64,000 nt of DNA from UBA5448 sp045536965. GTDB lineage: Bacteria; Bacillota; Clostridia; Oscillospirales; SIG627. The stretch spans positions 17,964 to 81,963 of the forward strand of contig JAZSON010000024.1 in the NCBI GenBank assembly GCA_045536965.1. Direction: 5' to 3'. The notes below the pieces were generated by a model. The model was not told the origin of the DNA. It saw nothing but the letters and a program-made list of their open reading frames with translations, and did not search any database. How positions within the stretch are numbered: position 1 is the first letter of the stretch; each line of letters opens with the position of its first letter. Made by a program: the position numbers and the translations under genes. Shown piece after piece: positions 57,946 to 64,000 of this stretch.

Positions 57946-58857
57946 TTATTTATCCTCCTCGTCTTTCTCGGTGTGTCCATAGGCACTCATCAGTACAAGA
58001 ACGGTATAGTAGTACATATCTTCTTGTGACTGAATCCGATATTCATCAAATGGAATTCCTCGCCATTCATCATTATTAGGAATGATATTGTGAGCCAACA
58101 TTGCTATACAACCACTAATTATCATTCTCATTACCCAAAAAGTTACATCACTCTCTTGTCTAGAGTTTGCAATTCTATTCCATACAACATCAATTGGAGC
58201 AGGTTGTTTTTTGCCGTTTTCATCATCTTGTTCAAGCACATACAAATACTCATCCATATATAATGTAAGATCATGCTTTGTATTAAAAGACTTTTGTATT
58301 GACGTTAATAACGGTGTCTCAAAACAAGATGGATTAATATCATTTATGGGATACTGTGAGTAATATTGAAAACCTCTATGAAAATACTTTGCTCCATCAT
58401 ATAGAAACTCACTTGTTCCTAAACCACAACGCTTTATATCATTACGATATTTTTCCACGAACTCGCCAATCGCACTAAAAGAAATATTACTAACAGAAGC
58501 AGTATTCGTGTGCTTAAGGATTTCCTTTTGAAGTTGGGAACTACACATATTGAATCGAGTGTAGATATTCCTCGCGTGTCTGTGATTGGGGTATAGCATA
58601 GAAGCTATCTGACAAAGCGGTAAAAAATCCAATTCACTTTCGTTGTCAATAATAAACATTTTTGCTGTATCTCGAACACTTTTTTCTTGCGCTTTTTTCT
58701 CATATTCTTCTCTTTCTTTTTCATGATGTCTTTGCATCCAATATATCGCCAGAGAGACAAAAATTGTTGCAATCAAAGAAAGTCCGCCTATAATTATTTG
58801 AATGAAATCTGCAATAGGAATTCCCCAGATCATACCATTTTGTCCTTCCTGAATCAT
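57946..58857 (-). CDS. Membrane-anchored hypothetical protein
   Basis: 303-aa protein with one N-terminal transmembrane helix (about residues 14-45, IIIGGLSLIATIFVSLAIYW) and a long, charged cytoplasmic domain, including a helical RHHEKEREEYEKKAQEK stretch. No known motif. Its ATG overlaps the Fic stop (ATGA) and it ends 3 bp before the methyltransferase start, so it belongs to the same transcript. Possibly an island-specific effector. Function unknown. Confidence 0.7.
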   Translation of the reverse strand: MIQEGQNGMIWGIPIADFIQIIIGGLSLIATIFVSLAIYWMQRHHEKEREEYEKKAQEKSVRDTAKMFIIDNESELDFLPLCQIASMLYPNHRHARNIYTRFNMCSSQLQKEILKHTNTASVSNISFSAIGEFVEKYRNDIKRCGLGTSEFLYDGAKYFHRGFQYYSQYPINDINPSCFETPLLTSIQKSFNTKHDLTLYMDEYLYVLEQDDENGKKQPAPIDVVWNRIANSRQESDVTFWVMRMIISGCIAMLAHNIIPNNDEWRGIPFDEYRIQSQEDMYYYTVLVLMSAYGHTEKDEEDK

Positions 58858-59459
58858 AATTCTTCCGTCTTGAAGGTGGTATAACCCTCGTAGTAGTAGC
58901 TGTGATCGATGCCCTTCATATAGACCTCGCGGCTATGGATATCGTCGGTCAGGGCATTTTTCAGAATGTGCTTGATCTCGATATCCTTAATTGGGCTGCG
59001 CTCCATTGCGAGCAGGTAATCCTCTTTATCGACTTTGCTCCAATCCACCACCTTACCGAGTTCCTTTTTGAAAATGCAATCTAGCCAGATGCGTGTGCTT
59101 CTTCCGTTGCCCTCGCGGAAGGGATGGGCGATATTCATTTCCACGTACTTTTCCACGATCTCATCAAAGGTGGACTGAGGCATCCTGTCTATATTGGCAA
59201 GTGCCGCTTCCAGATACATAAGCGGTGCGAAACGGAAGTTGCCCTTGGCGATATTCACAGTACGAAGCTCACCGGCAAAGTCGTAGATCTCGTCAAAAAG
59301 ATATTTATGAATAGCTTTAAGCGAAGCAGTCGTGCCGGGCTCTAAGCGGTCAAGTATACCGTTTTCAAACAGCTCTACCGCTTTCTTCTTGCTGATGCGC
59401 TCCTCTGCATCTGCAAGCTCAGGAGAGCTTGTGATGCCAAGTTTATTTTGGGGAGCCAT
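58854..59459 (-). CDS. Fic/DOC-family protein
   Basis: 201-aa Fic-domain protein, predicted to AMPylate or otherwise modify target proteins. The full active-site motif HPFREGNGRSTRIW is intact, with the FAGELRTVNIAKGNFRF flap region before it. It begins one base after the stop of an XRE regulator, so the two form an operon like regulator/toxin pairs. No obvious antitoxin inhibitory helix was recognised. Confidence 0.9.
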   Translation of the reverse strand: MAPQNKLGITSSPELADAEERISKKKAVELFENGILDRLEPGTTASLKAIHKYLFDEIYDFAGELRTVNIAKGNFRFAPLMYLEAALANIDRMPQSTFDEIVEKYVEMNIAHPFREGNGRSTRIWLDCIFKKELGKVVDWSKVDKEDYLLAMERSPIKDIEIKHILKNALTDDIHSREVYMKGIDHSYYYEGYTTFKTEEL

Positions 59460-59460
59460 C

Positions 59461-59682
59461 TTATTTGTCCCCCTTTGCTTCATCGGGGACGAACTCCATA
59501 ATATCATCCACATTGCAACCAAGGGCAGCACAGACCTTGCCCAGGGTGTCCACCTGAACAGATTCGTTCCTGCCCATCTTCGCCATAGCGTTGGAAGTGA
59601 TGCCCGACAGCTTTACAAGCTCGGTCTTTTTAAGCCCTTTATCAATAAGTAATTTCCACAATTTATTGTAACTGATAGCCAT
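59461..59682 (-). CDS. XRE/Cro-CI-family regulator of the Fic operon
   Basis: 73-aa HTH protein (LWKLLIDKGLKKTELVKLSG, VDTLGKVCAALGCNVDDIME), typical of small Cro-like regulators. GGAGG precedes the ATG and a promoter lies at 59714-59742. It is the first gene of the XRE-Fic-membrane protein-methyltransferase transcript and probably represses it. Confidence 0.88.
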   Translation of the reverse strand: MAISYNKLWKLLIDKGLKKTELVKLSGITSNAMAKMGRNESVQVDTLGKVCAALGCNVDDIMEFVPDEAKGDK

Positions 59683-59713
59683 AGGAAACCTCCGAAGGTT
59701 AGTATATACAGAT

Positions 59714-59742
59714 ATTTTACCACAATTTGCGGATATTTTCAA
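59714..59742 (-). promoter_or_regulatory. Promoter of the XRE-Fic operon
   Basis: TTGAAA (59737-59742), 17 bp, TAAAAT (59714-59719) with an extended TGG, on the minus strand. Confidence 0.8.
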
Positions 59743-60120
59743 TAATTTTTCAACAGATTTCAAAATAAAATTGAGTTTTTCAAGTTTTGGTATGTCAAAA
59801 TGCAAATCCGCACCGTTGTCCATTGATTGATCGGATCGGCTATGGTTAAGATGGCGCTGTTATTCATTCTGCGGCTGCTATATCCCGAGCGTTGCCTGAC
59901 AATAACATCCCAGTTTTTAATCGAACTCGGCTCAGATACGCTTCTGTGGCGTGAGGGTGTCGTCACAATACTAACGGGAGCATTTCTGAATGATGTGCGC
60001 TCCGGTATGATAAGTCCCCTCCTTCTGGAACGATAGTCATCCTCATTTGAAAATGATTGAATGACCGTCATTTGAAAACGCCTTGTAGATTTATCATTGA
60101 TTTACTTGCGGATTTATCCG

Positions 60121-60215
60121 CATCATTTCAATATGATAGGCGACCATCCTTTCGGTATGATGGGATGGCCTTCTTTTCGGAATGACGGGGGGCTTTTCGG
60201 GATGACTGTCCCTTC
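60121..60215. repeat. Degenerate tandem repeat around TTTCGGnATGA
   Basis: Three to four imperfect units of about 22 bp (CCTTTCGGTATGATGGGATG, CTTTTCGGAATGACGGGG, CTTTTCGGGATGACTG). They lie in a gene-free, AT-rich stretch (59743-60719) where I find no convincing gene. Short frames near 59760-60071 lack recognisable features. Confidence 0.6.
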
Positions 60216-60607
60216 TTCCTCATTCCGGAATCAGGGGGGGATTTACCTCTTATCATATCGAAAATTACTATCATTTTATCTATCATAAATTAGGGTAAAA
60301 TGTGGGGTATATGGAAACGAGAAAAACATCTCAAAATCATTCTGAAATTTTGTAATTCCGAAGAGTAAAATCATCTTCTAAGACTTTAGATAGAAAAGTC
60401 ATAAATCAGTGTAAATCATATGTGATTTTCGTTTTTTCTGGGTGAAATCTCGTTTTTAGAGGGTGTGAACAGGTTTTCAACCCATTGTGAACTCTGTTTT
60501 TGATATATAAGAACTATCACGAATCCTAAAGGGGAAGCGTTTTTAAAAACGATTTTGTAAATAAGGGGGATAAGAAAAACGGTGAAAAATCGATGCATAT
60601 TTGCATC

Positions 60608-60677
60608 AACTATACCCCTTGTTATACCCCTTATAATGCCCCTTTTTATGCCCCGCTTTTTACCCCTTTATTCCCCC
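60608..60677. repeat. Regularly spaced C4/G4 tracts (iteron-like)
   Basis: Six CCCC tracts at about 10-13-bp intervals (TATACCCCTTGTTATACCCC, then TATAATGCCCC and similar). On the minus strand these are GGGG tracts with short AT loops, able to form G-quadruplex. Preceded by AT-rich DNA with GATGCATATTTGCATC (60591-60606) and an AGCGTTTTTAAAAACG palindrome. Could be a relic replication or partition site. Confidence 0.55.
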
Positions 60678-60687
60678 TAAAAAAAGC

Positions 60688-60721
60688 AAAAGACGCTGCA
60701 ACGAAGCAACGTCTTTGTTGA
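60688..60721 (-). terminator. Terminator after the NifX-like gene
   Basis: Stem CAAAGACGTTGC/TTGCAGCGTCTTTTG with a TTCG-type loop and later TTTTTTT on the minus strand. Confidence 0.75.
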
Positions 60722-60722
60722 T

Positions 60723-61133
60723 TTAATGACAACCGTGAGAACCGCAGTTACTACCACAGCCGTGGTCTCCGCAGGTGTGTCCATCACCATGGTGATGGTC
60801 GTGGTGGTCGCACTTGGCTTCGGGGTCATAGTTTAGGTTGTTTGCAAGGAATGCCTCCACTGCCTCGTCCGCATCACCGTTGACACCGCCGAAGAGCTTA
60901 ATACCTGCCTGTGCCAGAGCCATCTGTGCACCGCCGCCGATGCCGCCGCAAATAAGTATGTCTGCATTCAGCGAAGAAAGAAGTCCCGCCAATGCGCCGT
61001 GGCCACTGCCGTTGGTATCCACTACTTCAGTATTTACGATTTTGCCATCCTCTACTTCGTAGAGCTTAAACTGTGCGGTATGACCGAAGTGCTGAAAGAT
61101 CTGTCCGTTTTCATAAGTTACTGCAATTTTCAT
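60723..61133 (-). CDS. NifX/NifB-family (dinitrogenase FeMo-cofactor domain) protein with His/Cys-rich tail
   Basis: 136-aa protein. Residues 1-105 form the RNase H-like domain that binds iron-molybdenum cluster precursors (FQHFGHTAQFKLYEVEDGK, ADILICGGIGGGAQMAL). The last 30 residues are a metal-binding tail (HHDHHHGDGHTCGDHGCG). No nif genes are nearby, and such proteins are common in non-fixing anaerobes. Its ATG overlaps the stop of the MATE gene by four bases, so the two are co-translated. A metal-related role is inferred. Confidence 0.85.
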   Translation of the reverse strand: MKIAVTYENGQIFQHFGHTAQFKLYEVEDGKIVNTEVVDTNGSGHGALAGLLSSLNADILICGGIGGGAQMALAQAGIKLFGGVNGDADEAVEAFLANNLNYDPEAKCDHHDHHHGDGHTCGDHGCGSNCGSHGCH

Positions 61134-62503
61134 TGTATCTTCTCCATTTCTACTTTTTTAAGTGATTTTTTGAATTGAACGGCAAAAAGGATCGCCGTAA
61201 AGGATACCGCTATAATATCCGCCACCGGCTCGGCAAGGTAAACGCCCATGGTCTTATCCTGCACAAGATTGGGAATCAGATAAATAAACGGCAGGAGCAG
61301 GACAAACTTACGAACGATAGCAACGATGATGGAGCAAGGTGCGTTGCCGGTGGAAACAAAGGTCATCTGGCAAGCGATCTGAATACCGAAAATACACATC
61401 ACGCCGCAGTATATTCGCAGGGCGTTTGCGGTAAAATCGATCAACTCTTTGTCGGGTGTAAATATGCCCGCAAATACTTGAGGGAACAGCATAATAGCAC
61501 CCCAGATAACAAAGGAATAGACAACACAGGAGGTCAGAAGCAGTTTGAAGGTATTTTTTACACGGTCGGTATTCTTCGCTCCGTAGTTATAGCTGGAAAT
61601 TGGCTGTGCACCCTGGGCTATGCCCTGCATCGGAAGCATTGCAAACTGCATCACGCTGGTGAGGATGGTCATTGCACCCACGGCAATGTCGCCGCCGTAT
61701 TTGAGAAGCGAGGAATTGAAGCAGACCGAGATCACACTTTCACTGCTTTGCATAATAAACGCAGAAAGCCCCAACGCAACACACGGGAAGACAAGCTTTC
61801 CGTTAATACGCATATTCTTTCTTTGGAGTTTTAAGTAGGTCTTCTTCCCACGCAGGAAACTGAGCACCCAAACACAGGAGATCGCCTGCGACATGATGGT
61901 AGCCAGCGCCGCACCCCTTACACCGAGGTTACAGCCGAAAATGAAAATGGGGTCGAGAATAATATTGCTGACCGCACCGATGAGCACTGTCATCATACCA
62001 ACCTTGGCAAATCCCTGAGCGGTGATAAACGCACCCATACCGAGGGTAAGCTGAACAAAAATCGTGCCGATGGCGTAAATATTCATATAGCTCGTTGCGT
62101 AACTGATGGTATTTTCGCTTGCACCGAACATCAAAAGCAGATCCTCATTCCAGATCAGCAGTACGGCGGTAAGAATTGCAGAGAGAAAGAGCTGAAGCGT
62201 AAAGCAGCCGCCCAGAATCTTTTCGGCAGAGTCATTATCGCCCTTGCCCATATAGATGGATGCCCTTGGTGCACCGCCAGAGCTGATGAGAGCCGCAAAA
62301 GCGGATATGATCATAATGATAGGCATACATACGCCAACGCCCGTCAGCGCCAGACTGCCGTCACCGGGCATATGACCGATGTAAATGCGGTCAACGATAT
62401 TGTAAAGCATATTAATAAGCTGAGCCACCACCGTGGGAAGTGCAAGCTTAAACAGCAGTTTTCCGATGAGTGCAGTGCCCAGCATCTCTTTGTTGTCGTT
62501 CAT
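61130..62503 (-). CDS. MATE-family efflux protein
   Basis: 457-aa polytopic protein with the MATE pattern (LFKLALPTVVAQLINMLYNI, VDRIYIGHMPGDGSLALTG) in both halves. Unlike the two other MATE proteins in the window it is coupled to a NifX-like metal-binding protein. It has its own promoter (62545-62573). Substrate unknown. Confidence 0.9.
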   Translation of the reverse strand: MNDNKEMLGTALIGKLLFKLALPTVVAQLINMLYNIVDRIYIGHMPGDGSLALTGVGVCMPIIMIISAFAALISSGGAPRASIYMGKGDNDSAEKILGGCFTLQLFLSAILTAVLLIWNEDLLLMFGASENTISYATSYMNIYAIGTIFVQLTLGMGAFITAQGFAKVGMMTVLIGAVSNIILDPIFIFGCNLGVRGAALATIMSQAISCVWVLSFLRGKKTYLKLQRKNMRINGKLVFPCVALGLSAFIMQSSESVISVCFNSSLLKYGGDIAVGAMTILTSVMQFAMLPMQGIAQGAQPISSYNYGAKNTDRVKNTFKLLLTSCVVYSFVIWGAIMLFPQVFAGIFTPDKELIDFTANALRIYCGVMCIFGIQIACQMTFVSTGNAPCSIIVAIVRKFVLLLPFIYLIPNLVQDKTMGVYLAEPVADIIAVSFTAILFAVQFKKSLKKVEMEKIQ

Positions 62504-62544
62504 AGTATCATTCCTTGCCGCTCGTGTTTCATAATCATTAAGAG

Positions 62545-62573
62545 ATTATAACGCATAATTGTGAACATTTCAA
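62545..62573 (-). promoter_or_regulatory. sigma-A promoter of the MATE/NifX-like operon
   Basis: TTGAAA (62568-62573), 17 bp, TATAAT (62545-62550) on the minus strand. Confidence 0.85.
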
Positions 62574-62630
62574 TAACTTTTCGGCATCTCTGTGCTAATA
62601 GGAAATTACCGACCGAACTTCGAATAAAAT

Positions 62631-62676
62631 GGAAAACCGACTAATTCAAAGCGACACCTTAGATTAGCCGGTTTAT
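62631..62676 (-). terminator. Terminator after the ACT/metallo-beta-lactamase gene
   Basis: Stem AAACCGGCTAAT/ATTAGTCGGTTT with a 17-nt loop and T-rich tail on the minus strand. Confidence 0.65.
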
Positions 62677-62693
62677 GATTTTGGTTCTAAACA

Positions 62694-64000
62694 TTAAGAA
62701 TTAACCGAGTAATCCTTTTTGAAGCCGTGTGCTCCGAAAATTTGCCATTGTCCAACTCCGAGACGTTGCATCACTGCCTTGCGTTCCTCGGCACACAACT
62801 TGGGATCGGTATCGACGGATGTCATCAGAATCGGAGCATACTGATTATATTCAGCTTGCTCTTTCGTTAAACCGTGAACGTTGATATAAATATCTCCCGT
62901 CAAAGCAATATGATGGGTATAATCAATCAGAACGATCTCTCCGGGTAAATGACCGCCTCTGCCTTCATACACTTCAAAATGCATTTCACCGAAATCAAAG
63001 AAACCGATTTGAGTAAGCGACTCGGACAAATTTTCATAATCAGTCCAAGGAACTGTGATCTTTTCGGGGTTGACCGCTTTGTAAGATGTAAGAATCTTAC
63101 AGATATTGATATACGGTTTGTGAAGCGGATTTTCTTCGCGGTATCCATCGTTTCCCAAAAATTCGTTTTTTAAACAAAGCGCAGTTTTGCCGCTTGCAAT
63201 CACTTGGTCAAACAACGACAGCAGACCGCAATGATCAACGTCGGCATGGGTAACAAGAATGGTTTTCTTTACGTTATCAAAATCGGGGACAACCTTTCTG
63301 AAAACTTCCAGCATTTCATCCTGATAACAAGCATAACCGCTATCTACAAACAGATAATTGTCCTCACTTTTTATAATGATGGTGTTGCTTCCGCAGGGAG
63401 GTTCAATTAAGGTGATCTCGGTGCTTTCGGTTACCTTATGGGTGCTGATTCTCGGCATAAATGCTCTACCTTTAGAAGCACCCAGTAATTCTGCAAATTT
63501 ACTTATGCTATCAAATGTTCTGTAGGGTGATAACCCTTGCTCGTCCAGCGTCTGCATAGCAAGATTAACATGAACCAAAAGCTCCTGACTGACATCCTCT
63601 GAAAGTCCCATTGTCTTGGAAAGGCCCATCACGTAATTGCTGTAAAAAATACTGTTATCATAAACCTTTTCGGAACTGTTATAATCGATCATACGCACGC
63701 GGCACAGTTTTTCAGCTTCCTTGAGAAAAGCAGATATTTTATTAATATCTTCAACATACAATCCCATCTTAAAGTATTGATAATCGCTGCCGTTTTCTTG
63801 CGAGCTGATATAAGAAATATTAAAATTAAAATCATTGATAAGCGTTAGAACATTTGTGACGCTTCCGGGAACATCTTCAAGGCAAAACTCAATTAAGACA
63901 ACACTTGTTTTGCCCGCATTGTTTTGCAGATACCCGATTTTTTCAAGTTCTACATCGGCTTTTTTCAATTGTTCTTGAGTACCTTCGGCATCAATAAACA
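62694..64000 (-). CDS. ACT-domain plus metallo-beta-lactamase-fold protein (5' end outside window)
   Basis: At least 435 codons, still open at the right edge. After a short N-terminal piece comes an ACT domain (VVLIEFCLEDVPGSVTNVL, a typical amino acid-binding regulatory fold), then a helical linker, then a metallo-beta-lactamase fold with the metal motif THADVDHCGLL, a later GRGGHLPGE, ALTGDIYIN and the terminal GAHG. The MBL part is likely a metal hydrolase. The ACT part suggests control by an amino acid or aromatic compound. No characterised family is recognised. Length and start cannot be judged. Confidence 0.75.
   Translation of the reverse strand, partial: FIDAEGTQEQLKKADVELEKIGYLQNNAGKTSVVLIEFCLEDVPGSVTNVLTLINDFNFNISYISSQENGSDYQYFKMGLYVEDINKISAFLKEAEKLCRVRMIDYNSSEKVYDNSIFYSNYVMGLSKTMGLSEDVSQELLVHVNLAMQTLDEQGLSPYRTFDSISKFAELLGASKGRAFMPRISTHKVTESTEITLIEPPCGSNTIIIKSEDNYLFVDSGYACYQDEMLEVFRKVVPDFDNVKKTILVTHADVDHCGLLSLFDQVIASGKTALCLKNEFLGNDGYREENPLHKPYINICKILTSYKAVNPEKITVPWTDYENLSESLTQIGFFDFGEMHFEVYEGRGGHLPGEIVLIDYTHHIALTGDIYINVHGLTKEQAEYNQYAPILMTSVDTDPKLCAEERKAVMQRLGVGQWQIFGAHGFKKDYSVNS

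Noticed and set aside
59760..60071. Minus- and plus-strand frames of about 70-100 codons
   Set aside because: No ribosome-binding site, no motif, and the two frames overlap each other in a repeat-rich region.

Overview
The window looks like the chromosome of an anaerobic, spore-forming member of the Clostridia (Oscillospirales/Christensenellales-like, probably gut-associated). The evidence is class III ribonucleotide reductase with its radical-SAM activase, formate-tetrahydrofolate ligase, a ferredoxin:thioredoxin-reductase-type catalytic protein, LtaS-type and PAP2 envelope enzymes, a cotJ spore-coat operon, Firmicutes-type sigma-A promoters (TTGACA-17-TATAAT) and many GC-rich intrinsic terminators. 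No species can be named from the sequence alone.

Layout. 0-9 kb (minus strand): nrdG-nrdD behind a NrdR-box pair, two creatininase-family paralogues (the first behind a diverged copy of the same NrdR-box region), a frameshifted GH20-like glycosidase, an operon of short FTR catalytic subunit, thioredoxin and cysteine hydrolase, and a GDSL hydrolase. 9-31 kb: mixed housekeeping and transport genes (two MATE exporters, PAP2, DegT aminotransferase, sugar isomerase, metF, LtaS-like synthase, two Gfo/Idh/MocA dehydrogenases, BspA-type LRR surface protein, SpoIIQ-like M23 protein), tRNA-Thr/tRNA-Tyr, and small accessory cassettes (four-helix bundle plus nucleotidyltransferase, XRE plus SLOG-like protein between 85-bp direct repeats, a REP-associated transposase). 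31-44.7 kb: glycan and core metabolism (GH20, tsaB, purC, tsaE, fhs, lacZ, mgtE, a GH106-like protein and an RpiB-family isomerase).

44.8-56.7 kb is the most remarkable part. The sporulation operon cotJA-cotJB-cotJC is present, but cotJC is split by a 10,910-bp element bounded by two copies of GGTACC (45559 and 56469). Joining the two copies restores the cotJC frame exactly through the junction. The element carries a large serine recombinase at its left end, and all its genes lie on the strand opposite to cotJ. It has no recognisable phage structural or conjugation genes. It encodes a DUF927 helicase-like protein, two DUF3846 proteins, a DUF1643 protein, a 985-aa repeat protein, a Mor-like regulator, tiny membrane peptides and a leader-RNA candidate. 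The organisation matches skin-type intervening elements removed during sporulation. The recombination core lies inside the recombinase gene, so integration exchanges its C-terminal tail (16 residues read from host DNA when integrated, 68 residues from the element when circular), and a sigma-E-like promoter candidate lies upstream. The 3' third of cotJC is missing at about 56.7 kb, where a second accessory island begins.

56.7-60.7 kb: decayed island with a truncated type III-like methyltransferase, a membrane-anchored unknown, a Fic protein with an XRE regulator, and a gene-poor stretch with degenerate repeats. 60.7-64 kb: NifX/NifB-family metal-binding protein coupled to a third MATE exporter, and an ACT plus metallo-beta-lactamase fold protein running off the right edge.
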